Positions 24,052 to 36,460 of a stretch of 64,000 nt of DNA are shown piece by piece. The notes below the pieces were generated by a model that was not told the origin of the DNA, made no database searches, and saw only the letters and a list, made by a program, of their open reading frames with translations. The DNA is from Patiria miniata (lineage: Eukaryota; Echinodermata; Asteroidea; Valvatida; Asterinidae), in assembly GCF_015706575.1 (NCBI RefSeq), contig NW_024037053.1, positions 3,658,001-3,722,000 of the forward strand, in the 5' to 3' direction. Both the position numbers and the translations under genes were made by a program. How positions within the stretch are numbered: the stretch's first letter is position 1; each line of letters starts with the position of its first letter.

Positions 24052-24920
24052 GGTCATCAAGGGAAAGTGTTCACTTCAGTCGACACTTGAAACCAGTCAC
24101 GTTGTTCTTCGGTACAGGGGGCGCGGTGTCGTCCAGCAGACGCGCCGAGGACGTGGCAGACGGGAAACTCAAATTGTACCTCCGTCCCCACCCCGTGGGT
24201 CACACCCGTCACCACACACCGAGGGGCAAGAAGGTAGCCTGCTCAATATTCATGGTTCGTCGAGACAACACCACGGTAAAGGGCCGTGCGGTGTTAGAAG
24301 GCAGCGAGATACAGCTCCTGGATTCCAAGGAAGTATCGCTTCAATCTCCGGGGTGGAAGACGTTCCACATCACCGAGGCTGTGCGTGGGTGGCTGGACCG
24401 GACCGACGGGGACGCAGAGGAGCTTGCCCTGGTGGTGACCGCTGGTGGACGGTCGGCTGATAACCTCTTCTACCTGGAGCAGGGCTCGGGATCAACCCGT
24501 ACCGCAGCCTTCCAGCCTCGCGTCGACGTGCTTTACCGCGAGCCCCCTCCGGTCTTCAACCGTGAGAGACGGCAGGCGAATCACGACTACAACTGCCAAC
24601 CGGGGGACGGAGTCACGACCTGCTGCCGGTACGAGCAGCACGTCAGTTACAGCGAACTCGGGTGGAGTGACTGGATCATACAGCCCACGTCGTACAAGTC
24701 GTATCAGTGCTCCGGAGGCTGTCCGGCCAATTTCCGTTCAGCCACTGCCTATTCACGCATCAAGTCCTTGATGCACACCATCGACCCGGATGACTGGAAT
24801 GCGCCGTGCTGTGCTCCCGTCCGATTCAGTCCAACCGTTTATTTGTACATGAACGGCACGGGAGGTTTTGAGGTGGCCACGCAAACGGACTCCGTTGTGG
24901 AGGAATGCAAATGTCTATGA
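24052..24920 (+). CDS. TGF-beta family ligand, exon 2 (prodomain, furin site, mature ligand)
   Basis: Completes a 439-residue precursor. Residues 151-320 are the prodomain arm, including a GWKTFHITEAVRGWLDR block like the EWLSFDVTGVVRQWL region of TGF-beta. RERR (321-324) is a furin site, and the mature ligand is 115 residues. Its nine cysteines lie at mature positions 8, 17, 18, 46, 50, 79, 80, 112 and 114. The QCSGGC and terminal CKC motifs are present, as is the APCC interchain cysteine, so it should form covalent dimers. The 29-residue step from 50 to 79 fits TGF-beta proper better than activin or GDF8/11, although GWSDWIIQP resembles those two. A Panda/Maverick-type ligand is an alternative. 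Sequons lie at N223 (prodomain) and mature N94. No RGD and no bowtie CxC are seen. It should signal through type I/II serine/threonine kinase receptors to Smads. Confidence 0.93.
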
Positions 24921-26859
24921 AAAAAAACACCACCACCTCTCTTTCTGTGTTTTCTGTGTTCTCGCATCAGCTTTCCATTCAGAGAAGAAAGAAAGTGTAG
25001 ACATTTTATGAGCTCGAAGGTTATGGAGGCGCACACCATATTGTATTGTAATTGCATTTTAAACTAAGTTATTTATATGTTTGTCTGACTTAAGGAGCGT
25101 TTTGAGGCATGTAATGCAAACACCTTATAAAAGGTACTAATTATGGAAGTTTTAAACTGGATAGAACATGCATTATATTTGTTTGCATGTAAAAAAAAAA
25201 AAAAAAAAAACTCGATCGTGCATCACTGTTCACTGGTTGTTCACATGTGGCATGATTTCAAACTACGGCCACCGTACAAGTATAATGGTTCGATTCGGTA
25301 TTAATTATTTATATTTAATACAATTAACAAAGAGAGTATATTCTGATACACATCACTTTAATTCCTGACGTGCATTTTGCACATATTTTATGCTATTTAT
25401 GTTTTTCATAGAATTGTTATTTGTACATGCCGAGTACCCGTTGAATTGAGCAGAAATATATCATAGTGTTCAGTTGCGTATCTATGCGCATGCGTCTGCG
25501 CACGCGTAGAGTCAATGCAAAGCATTTTTTGTACACGGCTGTTTACTGCTACGCATTATGCCTACGCATGTTAATTCTGTCGAATCTTGGGTCAGGTAGG
25601 CGCAAAATACCACGTGACCAAATCTGGCACGATTCTGCACATTCCCGAAAATGCCCGAGATTTTTCGAACTCGTATACCACTCCGATATGCTCGGAATAG
25701 CTCGATTGTTTCCTGTGTCTAAAAAGTTTGATTTTACCCCATCAAATTATCCGTTACGTGACCTACTGCACGCACGATCAATTAAGAGACAGCAGGAATG
25801 TTTGGCAGGTCAGGGAACCAGACTATACTACACACGCATTCTCAATCCATCCAACCAGTTCGAAATCTTCATATTTTCACGGGCATTTACTTGTACAGTA
25901 AACTTGGTGTCTTATAAAATGTTAGTAATATATTCTTATAATATATGTTCTATTTATTCCATCCAGCATTATGTGTGTGTGTGGTAACTGAGCACGAGTG
26001 GGATGACAATGATTTAAATAATAGACCTGATTGCCGAGACCGCCATTTTCGATCGTGTTCCCTGAATTTATTTTACAAATTGTAAACTGTTGAATGGGAT
26101 GGTACCAGACTATTTTATGATAGGAGTGCTTGACAAGCCTCTCTCATTTTGTTTGTAAATGTGGCTAAAAACGGTATGTTTAATCACACATTTTAAATTA
26201 TTCATCAGAGCAGACTGGTATTAATTTATAACGAAGTTTTATTCATTGCTTTCATTTCTACTCGCAAGTTCAAAACAAAAGAGTTCACCTCGCTTTTCAG
26301 TTTAAAATGGCCGACTCGTGATCAAGTCGATTTAGTTTTCTGACACATGTACCTTTGAGTGGGTTTATCTTACGCCTTATCTAACAAAATGAAAGCTGCA
26401 GCAGGTCATTTGTAAGTGACGCTCTGTTGAAAAATAACTTAAAGAAAGGAAAATTATGTTGTAATATTTATGACGAGGTTACTTTGAATTATTAACAACA
26501 TTAACATTAACAACAGAAACAATCCAGCTTTTGTATAATATAATCTATAGCTATTTGTGGTGGTGGATCTACCCAAATGGTGCTGAAAAAAAATATGTAA
26601 CAACATTACAACCGACAAGCATTCATCTGAATTCTATATATTTAATGATCATAGTTGTATCAAAATTAGCCGATCAAAGTTTACATGCATGATTTTATGA
26701 ATTTATGTATTCGCAAAATGCCTCGGTCTTATGAATTAATTGAAAACGATTTTTTGTTTCCAAGTTTTAACAATATTAACTCTTAATACCCAACTGTCAT
26801 TCACTGTCGTTAATTGTCATAAACTGGTGCAATATTAACTTTTTTTAAACGATACTTTA
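24921..26859. other. 3'UTR and downstream flank of the TGF-beta gene
   Basis: AT-rich sequence after the stop. It contains an A19 run (25191-25209) and several ATTTA words (for example near 25072). The first clear AATAAA I found is only near 27735, so the true cleavage site is unknown. A 17-base word at 25809-25825 (GTCAGGGAACCAGACTA) equals the right arm of the hairpin repeat at 11249-11265. The 173-residue open frame at 25466-25987 has no domain and is not called. Confidence 0.45.
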
Positions 26860-27542
26860 TAGGGTGAGTCACAAAAAAAGACCCAACTTGTGCCCCCTAT
26901 TTTTCAAAGCAGTTCTGCATGTAGCGCTTTTCAGATCTAGGATATGAAAGCCCAATTAATAAGCTTTATTTTAGTGAAAGAATAATTCAAATCACTCATG
27001 TACTTTTCCAGTTATGGAATTGTGAACACAGACACCGGTTTTTTTAAAGCTTGTCCACGGATCACGATAAGTGATATTTCAGCAAAACGAAAACTATTCA
27101 CATACCAAAAACACATCAGAACACTCTCATAACCATGATAACTGGCACTTATCATAGCATTTCCTTAAAAACCTGCTGCTTCCAATGTTAAAATAACATG
27201 CGTACAATGTCAAGACTTTATAGTCTTGCCCTGCCTTCTTCTTGGCTACCGCGGAGACTTAAGAGATTATTCTGATATAATTTTCAGGATGCGACATGAT
27301 TTCATTTCAGCTGAAATATCACGTACCTTAAATGTGATCCGTGGACAAGGTTAAAAAAACGGTGTTTGCGTTCGAAATTCCATAACTGGAAAAGTACATG
27401 AGCGATTTCAATTATTCTTGCACTAAAAGAAAGCTTATTAATTGGGCTTCTATATCCTAGATTTGGAAAATGCTACATGCAGAATTTTTTTGAAAAATAC
27501 GGGGCACCATTTGGTTTTTTTTTTTTTTTTTTACTCACCCTG
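26860..27542. mobile_element. Foldback MITE, mariner-like termini, copy 1
   Basis: Left end TAGGGTGAGTCA and right end TACTCACCCTG (27532-27542) are inverted and flanked by TA on both sides (26858-26859, 27543-27544). The arms are about 220 bases each. Shared blocks include TTCTGCATGTAGC, AGCCCAATTAATAAGCTTT, CTCATGTACTTTTCCAGTTA and TTGTCCACGGATCAC, read inward from either end. About 230 bases of non-matching centre separate them. TA flanks suggest a Tc1/mariner-type element. It has no transposase and so is non-autonomous. Confidence 0.85.
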
Positions 27543-30500
27543 TATATGCGAATACTGAAGGTAGGATTAGAGTACTTGTTTAACATGGGGAAAAAGTCCC
27601 CTGACTCGAAAGTCGAGGTGAACAATTGAATTGTTTAAAGTTTCCAGAACAATTCTGGAGCATACTAAATTCCAGATAAACATCTGATTATTATATGGTA
27701 CATTGGGCTGTGGGAAACAAAACGCAAAGCCCATGAAATAAATTGAAACAGCTTGAAGTAGACTTTGAAGGACTGTTACCGCTGTCGTCTAGAGAATTGT
27801 GCCGAAAAATAGAACATGATTATTGAGTAGATTGTAAAAAAACACCTATTTATTTGGAAGAGACAGACATTACATTGAGGGAACGTAGAAGTATTTATTT
27901 CTTGTAATGTGCACATTAATGTGAGAATTGTTTTGAAGTGAATGATTTTTTTTCACTCTTGCATTTATTTATTAATATAACTCAGAAAACCACGACCACT
28001 TTTCTCTGAATTATTAGAGCTTCGTTGTAAAATGGGTGATTGGTAGTTTGTGGTCGCAAGCAACATCTTAAATCGCGCTCTCTAACGAGAGATTTGCATA
28101 ATGTACCAAAAGGTTTTCGTTTTAATTTGTCGTTTTTGACTTGTCGTGTGATGCCGTTGGATAAATTAAGCACGAGGTTTTCATATGATTAATAAGCTAA
28201 GTAGAACTGTTGTTGATCTGCCCGTAGTATTTATTTATTGTTTGGAAGGCTCTGATTGTTAGTAGGAACCGATTGAAATATTCCTGTCTTGCTTTCATTG
28301 TGAAACAAAATGCAACCCAACTATGCATTTTTGGATGATATGGGAGTAAACAGGTTAAAAATAGTCCGTTATTTTGTATCACCGTTTCGCTTAATACGCC
28401 GCTGTATTGAGCAAGAAAGAAAGATGATAACATAATAAAGAAGGGTGACACTATAACTTCCATAAAACCTCGTGAGAATTTGCCGCTTTGTTGTTGTTGT
28501 TGCTGCTGCTGTTAATCTGAGCCTTGTTGCAAGCAGTATTCTCTGCAAATTTGCCTGGACATTTCTGCTGCAACAAGAAACGACACCTTTCATTGAAATA
28601 TGGTTCGCACGTGCACCGTAGGCGGACAAATTAGAACAAAATTGAGATATGGTCTCCGCTGGATTTCAGTCCCTCGAATTTAATGGATCCAAGATCAGGA
28701 AGGATAGCATATCTGCTTCCAGTTCAGTGTTTCGTAGAGGTAAAGTTCGCGAACGCTTCGTCACTATAGAGCCGTACAGTGAAAGGTCACGCGACGAGCT
28801 TTCTGGAACCCTCGCTCGCCCTGCCTTTGGGCATTTTACAGTAGGTCGCCCTTTTTCTTGCTATAATTTTTGACAGATGATGATTTGCAACTGTAATCTA
28901 CCCAAGAAAAATTCATGTCGGAATTTTGTTTTGGTTTTGGAAATAAATGATGAGAAAATCACTTGGAGATGGTTAAAAACGCATTTACGTACAACCTTTC
29001 ACATCCGGCATTTTCGTTCCTAGGTCCCCTTGTTCGTTCACGTTTGTATTCACATCGCGTACGTGCGTGATGATCTAGAGAACGAAACTGATAACGACGC
29101 GAAGATTTACCTTCCTACAGCAAATGGGTTCTGGAGTTAGTCAGGCTGGCTTGAATGCAGTCCTTATCAGCGGTCGTTTTAGATTTGTTAAAAATTATAT
29201 TGGACGCTTCAACTTTAATTTCATGACTCCTATTTGTTTCTTCTAAATGCAAGATCACCAGGGGAAACAAATAAATCAATTTCTTAATTGAAAACGATAT
29301 CAAAAATAATATTTGCAGAATACAGCTTGGTAACTGCCGAAGGAAAATCCGCCGAATCCTCGCTGTTTTCGCGTCTCAAGAGAACGCAATAGATCACCCA
29401 TGAAAACTAGGCTGAGGCAAAGTTGAAGTGGAAATTAGATTAAATTGTCTCCCCTGTCTAATTGCCTGCCTGTGTCGGTCTCACAGCCCACCTCTTTCCG
29501 GAGTCGTTCGATCTTAATGGAAACGATAAATCCTCGGGTTTTTGGGTCACTTTTTTTCATTTCTTTTGCCGAACGCGCCAGTATGTCTACGCACGTGATT
29601 TCTGCGGTCAAGGCGCGTGCTGCATACATCACTCTGGACGGATTTCGAGATAATCTGCGAATTCCCCTGCCGAATTTTTTTTTCAAGTTGTACAAATTAC
29701 TAAACCCTAAACATGATGCAAGACTACTGAATGTAGCTGAACGCATACAGAGGGGAACAAGTAAATATAGGAACTAACATGTTGAAATGTTAATGAAAAA
29801 GTGATGAGGTTGTTTCAAAAAACGCAAATATCCATTTGAAAAAGTTGTGAAACTTTAAGACATAAAAATAGTATAACGGCTGTTTGTAAACTTCAATTTT
29901 CTCCTTATTGCATTTTAATAAAAGTTGTGTTAAGGTATACAATAGCCGTCGATATTTATTTTGGGCAGCCAGGAGAGAGCCAACCTCGTCCCCAGTGCTT
30001 ACTTTATTTCCAACCTGGTTTCCAATAGTAAGCTCTGGATGGGAAACTTTCTTCCTGTATCCTGATTCGTTGCCGCAATTTGCTAGTATAATGGATTTAT
30101 ATCGTGTAGTTGGTGGTGCTAATTTCCAACGTGCATTACGTGTTTTCACGATCATTGTAATTATAACGTCCACGCCTTTTCAAAAATACTCATTTCCTTT
30201 CCAATTTGCTCATATTAATTTGTGATGTTGCATATTGCCGGGCCAGATTGTAACATTTTAACTTCATGAAAATCGTGCTTCCATAACTCACGGCGCGACG
30301 AATTGATGCTGTTTTTACCCTAGACACCGCATACAAAAACAAACGCTAATGTAACGCACATACAGGCACCAGACTTCTCCTCATTTGCATACGTGTTCAA
30401 AAATCTTGCACATGCAAATGATCCAATACCAGGGTAAGAGAGCAGGTAGTGGTGGGCGCGTACTGCTCGACACCCTGGGGACGAGGTTGGGAGAGAGCAG

Positions 30501-33404
30501 AATTCTAAAACTGAAGGAAACACATTGGCGTATATTGCGTCTTGGAAATAAAATCTATATAGACACAATTTGTGATAAATTAAAAAACAAAATCACAAAA
30601 TCTCATGTAAAAGTATTCATTAATGATTTTTTTTTTACAAACATTCAGAGACGCATTTGCAAGAATGCCCTGCACAAACAAGACGGAAATTTAGTTTAAT
30701 TAAACATGCGTCTCTGATGTATATAATTCAATTTATTGTTTGCATATAATTATGCCACAGCTTGAAATTGGTAAACGCATTCCCGGTGTGCCATGTCAGA
30801 CAGCGACTCCCGGTTACCAAAAAAATAAATCGTCGAGTTTCTTTCGAATTAAGTGAAAAATGATTTATGCTCGTTCCTTTCTTAATTTGTCGGCCGTATA
30901 ATTCAGCAAATACAGAGAGGGAAAACGGCAACGATCTCTCCAAATTCAGACAATAACCTTTCACCCGCATTGGCCCCACGTCCGAAGTGTGACGCAAGTG
31001 CGAAAAGACGTACGCAATCGCGAGGCGAGACAATCCGATTTTATTGGATGAGTAGGGCAAAGGTGTCGACAGAATGATTGGATGGAGTTGCGAGTGGCCG
31101 AGATTGTGTTTACTGTTGCTACGGGATGGACCGGCATGTGTAAAGGACGACACGATGACTTTGCTCTGTCCATTATACGCGTCAATAGCAACCGCCCTGT
31201 GCGTCCTTATTGGTGTAAGATTCACGTTGTTGTACACAAAACGGAAGTTGATTTATGACATAATTCGGTGAAGCCGTCGGCAGAGATCAAAGAGACTCCC
31301 TGTGTGCCGGTTTCTGGTTACCTTTCGTCCCGACGCTTCGGTCGTCATCTGACGTGCGATACGTGCGCGAGGGGCTCTCGGCTCAAGACGGCCTGGGGCA
31401 TACGTGCGAAACGCTCGAGTAGACTCGGTCTCGTAAATTTGAATTTTATTTCTCTGTTACAGCAAACTGTCACGAGGGTGAGAATTTAACGAAGTTCTGT
31501 CAACGGGGTTTACGTCCAACACCAACGCCTTAGGAGACACATTCAATACAGTGACTGCATGGTTTATCTTAAATGTTTCTTCGAAGTGGTTGGAAGTTTC
31601 GTTATTCTCAATCGAGCAAACCTAGCAGTGGGGCAGTGATATCTCTGGGCATCTCGATGGTGCAAATTGATTTGTCATCTACCTGCTCTCGTTCACTACC
31701 ATGACGCTTGCCCTGGTGACTTACGTGCCTTAGAATGCATTGTTTTGATTCGGCCGGTCATCGGTCACCGACGTCGCTTACCTTTCCCTAATAAACACCT
31801 CAATTTCCGTCAGCACTTCCGTAAGGCACGATCTAATCATACAGCAATTCATTACTCCCCCTCTATGTATGTGAGGTAATCGATCGTCTAAAACTGACCA
31901 TCGACATCTCACACAAGCGGAAACTTACCAACCTTTTCACCTTTTTTCCGGATTGCATTTACGCACCTTAATGGGTGAAGGTGCGCCACAACTGACCTAA
32001 TACCAAAACGCACCCATTCAAATGTACTGTGTGTCAGGACCGCCAGGGTTAATTAGGCTCTACAGTTTTTTGAAAACGATTGTCGTTAGTGAAGCGAACA
32101 GTAAACATGTCCAGGTTTGATATCGGATTGGGTGAAGGACGCGAGGATCAGGAGCGCGCTTGTAAACAAAACGACCATAAACAAAAGTGATCATCGCCTA
32201 CTAAGTCATTAAATCGGGGGACAATGCACGCTACATCCAACGTGACATACTAAACTAAACAGCAAAATAAAAGACTGTCCCACTTCCCCCTTTAAATATT
32301 TATATTTAATTAACGTTGTGACTAATTCTGCTCCTATAGAGGCCTTAACTTAAAAAAAAAAATCGCCCCATTGATTTTCCCGAACCAAGCCTTTATGGGC
32401 ATTTGCTATAGGCTGTGAGTTTGTTTCTGCATTCAATAGAGCAGAATAGGGTCCCCAATTCCTGAGAGGTCCCCAATTTGGATCCGTGTACAAAACATAT
32501 GGGAGGTCTTCCTAAAAAGTTAAGGTAGACACAAAAGATGAACAATAGGGGTCCCCGATTGCAGGCAAATACAAACTTCGGGTGTGTGTGTGTGTGTGTT
32601 GGGGGGGGGGGGGGTTATCTGCAAAATCGTGTGTCGTCAGCAACTTGTACACCATGACATTTACAAAAAAAGAACATACCGCAGTGTCATCTTTATTTAG
32701 CAAAGATAAGAATGTCACTTTAATGACATTGCAATAATCTGTGTTCCTGCAAGGTGTTGTGCAGCTGATACTGGCTGGTTCCGACAGGTGTAAACCAATT
32801 AGCTTCATACTGATCAAAGTTAAAGGTGAACTGCCCCTTTACTGTTCAAACAATGTGAATTTGTACCTGACGTTTGATGACTTTTTATCGAAATAAAAAA
32901 TCGTCGATATTCCTTTAAATAAAACTGTTTGTTATTTTGGTTGCTTTTGCGCATGAACAGATTCGCAAAAAGTCCGGTTCTCGGTATCTACACTATCGAT
33001 CCTGATAGATGGTTGGGAAAAAGTCCACTTTACCAGGACCGAATAATAATGGTCGGTCCGCAAGTAATTCGAAATTTGTGTAGAAAAGTTACTTGGACCA
33101 TTGTTTCGTCTGCTGTCCAATTCAAAAGTGAATTAATCTCATTGTACTTGTGTTTTTTTTGTGTGTGTAAAACTGTCATTTTGCCACTGAACAAGGTGAT
33201 ACCAGCACCTATATGCTATAGCCCCGCTATTTTCCCCCAGATTTGTATTTTTCAGTCAATTCAGTCATGCAGTAAGCATTTTGCAGCAGGGGTATTCATT
33301 TTCATTAAATACAATTTCTAGAGAAAAGCATTTCGAAGCGATCCATTTTCGGCGGTGAAACTCGAAGATAACACCGGCACTATGCATCTTTTAGCAGTTT
33401 TATA
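27543..33404. other. No gene recognised (5.9 kb)
   Basis: Mostly AT-rich. I looked for exons and domains on both strands and found none convincing. There is a short TTG/CTG tract at 28488-28512 and a GT microsatellite at about 32580. Somewhat GC-richer patches at 29440-29660 and 30960-31440 have overlapping open frames on both strands, but the translations show no family signature. Distal exons of an unseen gene cannot be excluded. Confidence 0.45.
32581..32614. repeat. (GT)n followed by a G-run
   Basis: About nine GT units pass through TT into a G-run of roughly 14. Low-complexity tract with no gene. Confidence 0.85.
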
Positions 33405-33873
33405 GTCGAGTACTTTTTTTCCGAGTGCCGACTACTTGTACTTCCGAGTACAAGTACAGATCTCAGAGTATGAGTACTTGTACTTCCGAGTACGAGTACT
33501 TGTACTTCTGAGTACGAGTACGAGTGCTTCCGAACACAGCCATGTACGGCAGATGGGTTATTGTGCGTAGTTGTTCAAGGCCCAGTCACACCAACGGACA
33601 GACCGACTCACGGCTAGCTGTTAAATGTGTTTATCCGGACGTGCACAGATTAAAATCAGGAAAATTCGATTTCTCCGCAAGCCAATCAACCATTTGAAAC
33701 TGAAAGTATCGATAAAATAAGGCCGTGGTAAGTCAATCAAGCTATACCTTTTTTTTTCGAGTACTGCCATTCGAGTACGAGTACTTTGATGATCGAGTAC
33801 GAGTACGAGTACGATTATATGAAACAAGTACTCGATTAGTACTCGAGTACCGAGTACGTGTACTACAGCACTG
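33405..33873. mobile_element. GAGTAC-rich foldback element
   Basis: Two blocks rich in CGAGTAC/GTACTCG words (33405-33530 and 33755-33865) flank a unique middle segment. The right end, CTACAGCACTG (33863-33873), reversed reads CAGTGCTGTAG, a common hAT-type terminus. The matching left terminus is lost, so the left border is approximate. Confidence 0.6.
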
Positions 33874-36102
33874 TCTTTTAGCACGCATACAAATCAAAAT
33901 CTAAATATGGGATTAAATGTGATCACTCCCTGTACCGATAAAAGTCTTTCCGATATTTTAAGTCCTGATAACGAGAATGTGCTGGAAGCAAATACCAGAG
34001 CTATTTTAGGCAAACTTGTTTCTAATTTCCGCTTGTTAAGGACACAGAGTTGTTGACACATTGATTGTGCCTAAAATGTTTGTTCTAAGAGTAAAAAAAA
34101 AAAAAACGAAAGAGGGCGTGCGTCAAGGCCAATTTTGTTATTGTTGTGCATTGGCTGGTATCCACTGCCACATCTGCGCTGGTGATCGCTTAGGGTGCAG
34201 TCAATCGGTCCAAGATGACCTACGCCGGCCAAATCACGACTTGCATGCCCTCAAATTCTTCGGTTTGACATCATTTTGTGGGCCATGAACTTACTGGTTT
34301 GTAAAAAAGGAAGGTGGAAGCCGTGCACAGGACTGTGAGCTTGTATTTTTGTGATGAAATTTGAATGAAATTGGGTCCTGAAAGCGTTCTATTTTGCAAT
34401 GGAGCATTGGCATCGTTTTTCAAAATGACGATGGGCTTCATGACTATTTTTTCGGGGTGATCATTTTCGGATGAGAATTTCTCCCAAAGCCATTGGATTA
34501 CCCCCCCCCCCCCAATGGAATATGGAATACGATTGGATGATGGAATACGCTTTATTTTGATGTGCGTCTTGCTTGAACACCTCAGAGAGTTGTTAGTATT
34601 TTCAATAATTTGGGGAAGTGCGCGTAGTTATCAGGTCTATGGCAGTGTATTTACTGGTCCGCAGCCCCTAACCGCTTTCGTTTTGGGGAGGATATGCAGA
34701 CTTTTCAAAGAAAGGCAAGCCATTTAATATCGCGAACATCGGTTTCTGTCTATCGTTAATTACAAGTATATTATATATCAAACATCACTTCATTTTCGCC
34801 GATATTGTCTGTCGCGGTGATGTTGCCTTGCGCACTTGTTTTTTTCCCCAAACCAATCAATTATCATCGGAGTTCACTGCCTTCCAAACTACACGTGCCG
34901 TTTGAACTCGTCTCGCGGAGAGTCCTTGTTTGTGTCAGAGTAGTATAGGCCTACGTGAGGAATACTTGGAGTACATTGCGATATCTCTTAGTTAGCATCG
35001 GTGCAGACATACCAGAGACTATATACTTTGCCTGCATGCCTTGGCTTGTTGCCGAACGGTAAACCTATATGTCCCTAATTCATTTTTTATTTCAAGAAGA
35101 AACACCTAAAACAGTAAAACGACACAGTCGGACGTTATCGCGAGAACAATGTTGCTGGCAAAGCAGGTCGCTCTCTTGGCATCTATTTGCTGGCCCTCCC
35201 GTCACGAAAGATAATCGTCATTTTTGTTTGAAGGGTGTCGTCTGGACTAGGGCAGATTTTGTGTAGTCTAAAAAATTGAAATTGGACCAATTTTTTTTTA
35301 GGGGTTTCGTTGCAATACCATAACAGAGTTCTCTCTATAAAACCATTGATATTTCTTCAGTTGTTTTTGGAGTCTGCATCCTCGTTACTTCGTGACGTCA
35401 AATTCTGATTTGTGATAGTGTAAAACTAATTGAAATTTGCTAACATGTGCAGCAAATAATATGGCTCAGAGTCGTTGCATCCTTGTTGAAGGCAGCAACT
35501 GAACCTTGAAACAATCTCATTTTTTTTTTTTACAATACATATATTTCAGCCGGGGTTAACGACCGCACCCAGTTATACAGTGCAGCAACGAATGCACAAA
35601 GGCAGGTGTATAAAATGATTGTTTTAAATGTCAGGTGAAATGTCGCTGTTTGGAAAACAAAGGCAGCTCCTTCAGCGCGCGGCAGCTCCACTTTGAATAC
35701 GATTAACCGGCTCGTGAACTTCTTGCAGACGTGGTGGAATTAAGAAACTTGAGGTTATATAGGCCTACTCGGGAAAAATACTCTGTGTAGGCGAGCGACA
35801 GCGACGCCAAGGGCTCTTGACTGTTGGAGCCTCAGTTACTGAGGATGACTAATATAGACCTGTTTTTGTATTAAAAGCCACATAAAACTTTCTAGTGTTT
35901 TCCGCTAATTCTGCTTACCATGCACGCACGAACAATTTTAGGATGTGCTTCATGAGGAGAAACCCATGTTTTTCCCGTTTTTCTGCGTTAGCGTCGGTTG
36001 GGTTTGGTATGGGGCCTAAAACAAGCAGCCAAGCTATTGAATACTAACAGGTGCCTTGCTTGATTGACTCGAATCAGGGGTCTTTGGCTTCAAGGTACTA
36101 TA
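33874..36102. other. No gene recognised
   Basis: AT-rich to mixed sequence with C-runs at 34501 and TAGGCCTA palindromes at 34946 and 35760. No supported exon. Confidence 0.45.
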
Positions 36103-36460
36103 CAACATTGGCAAACATCAAAAAACAAAACTACCAAAGTATTACGAAATACTTTATTAGACCGTTAGTGAATGACAGCCTCAGGCATCATGTACAATCA
36201 CGGCACCTGGTGTGCTGTCATTTTCAAGAAAAGTGGAATTTTGGTATCGATTTCCAACGATGGACTGCCGACCATCGTTGGACAAAAGTGACTTTTTCAA
36301 ATGCCGCTACCAATTTACCAAATGTAGTTAGGCCACATTTTGTTTTCAATCGGTTACACATCTGTGAACGGGTACAAGCCAGCTAGACTGGTTCCCTGTC
36401 CTGACAATTCCCCGACGTCTATATATTGGTCTGTTTCATCCCAAGTGGGGTCAAAAATGA
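36103..36460 (+). repeat. Hairpin repeat family, copy B
   Basis: Has the family body (GGCACCTGGTGTGCTGTCAT, GAACGGGTACAAGCCAGCTA). The central hairpin has stem TCCAACGATGG (36253-36263) against CCATCGTTGGA (36272-36282) with an 8-base loop. The outer motif TAGACTGGTTCCCTGTC (36384-36400) is present, but its inverted partner is missing or decayed. An ACATTGGCAAACATCAAAAA word upstream is shared with copy A. Confidence 0.8.

Noticed and set aside
25466..25987. 173-residue open frame downstream of the TGF-beta gene
   Set aside because: No domain, no splice context, composition like its flanks, and it contains the 17-base terminal word of a repeat family. Treated as chance.
30728..31237. 169-residue minus-strand open frame
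   Set aside because: Overlapped by open frames on the other strand, with no domain and no consistent splice sites.
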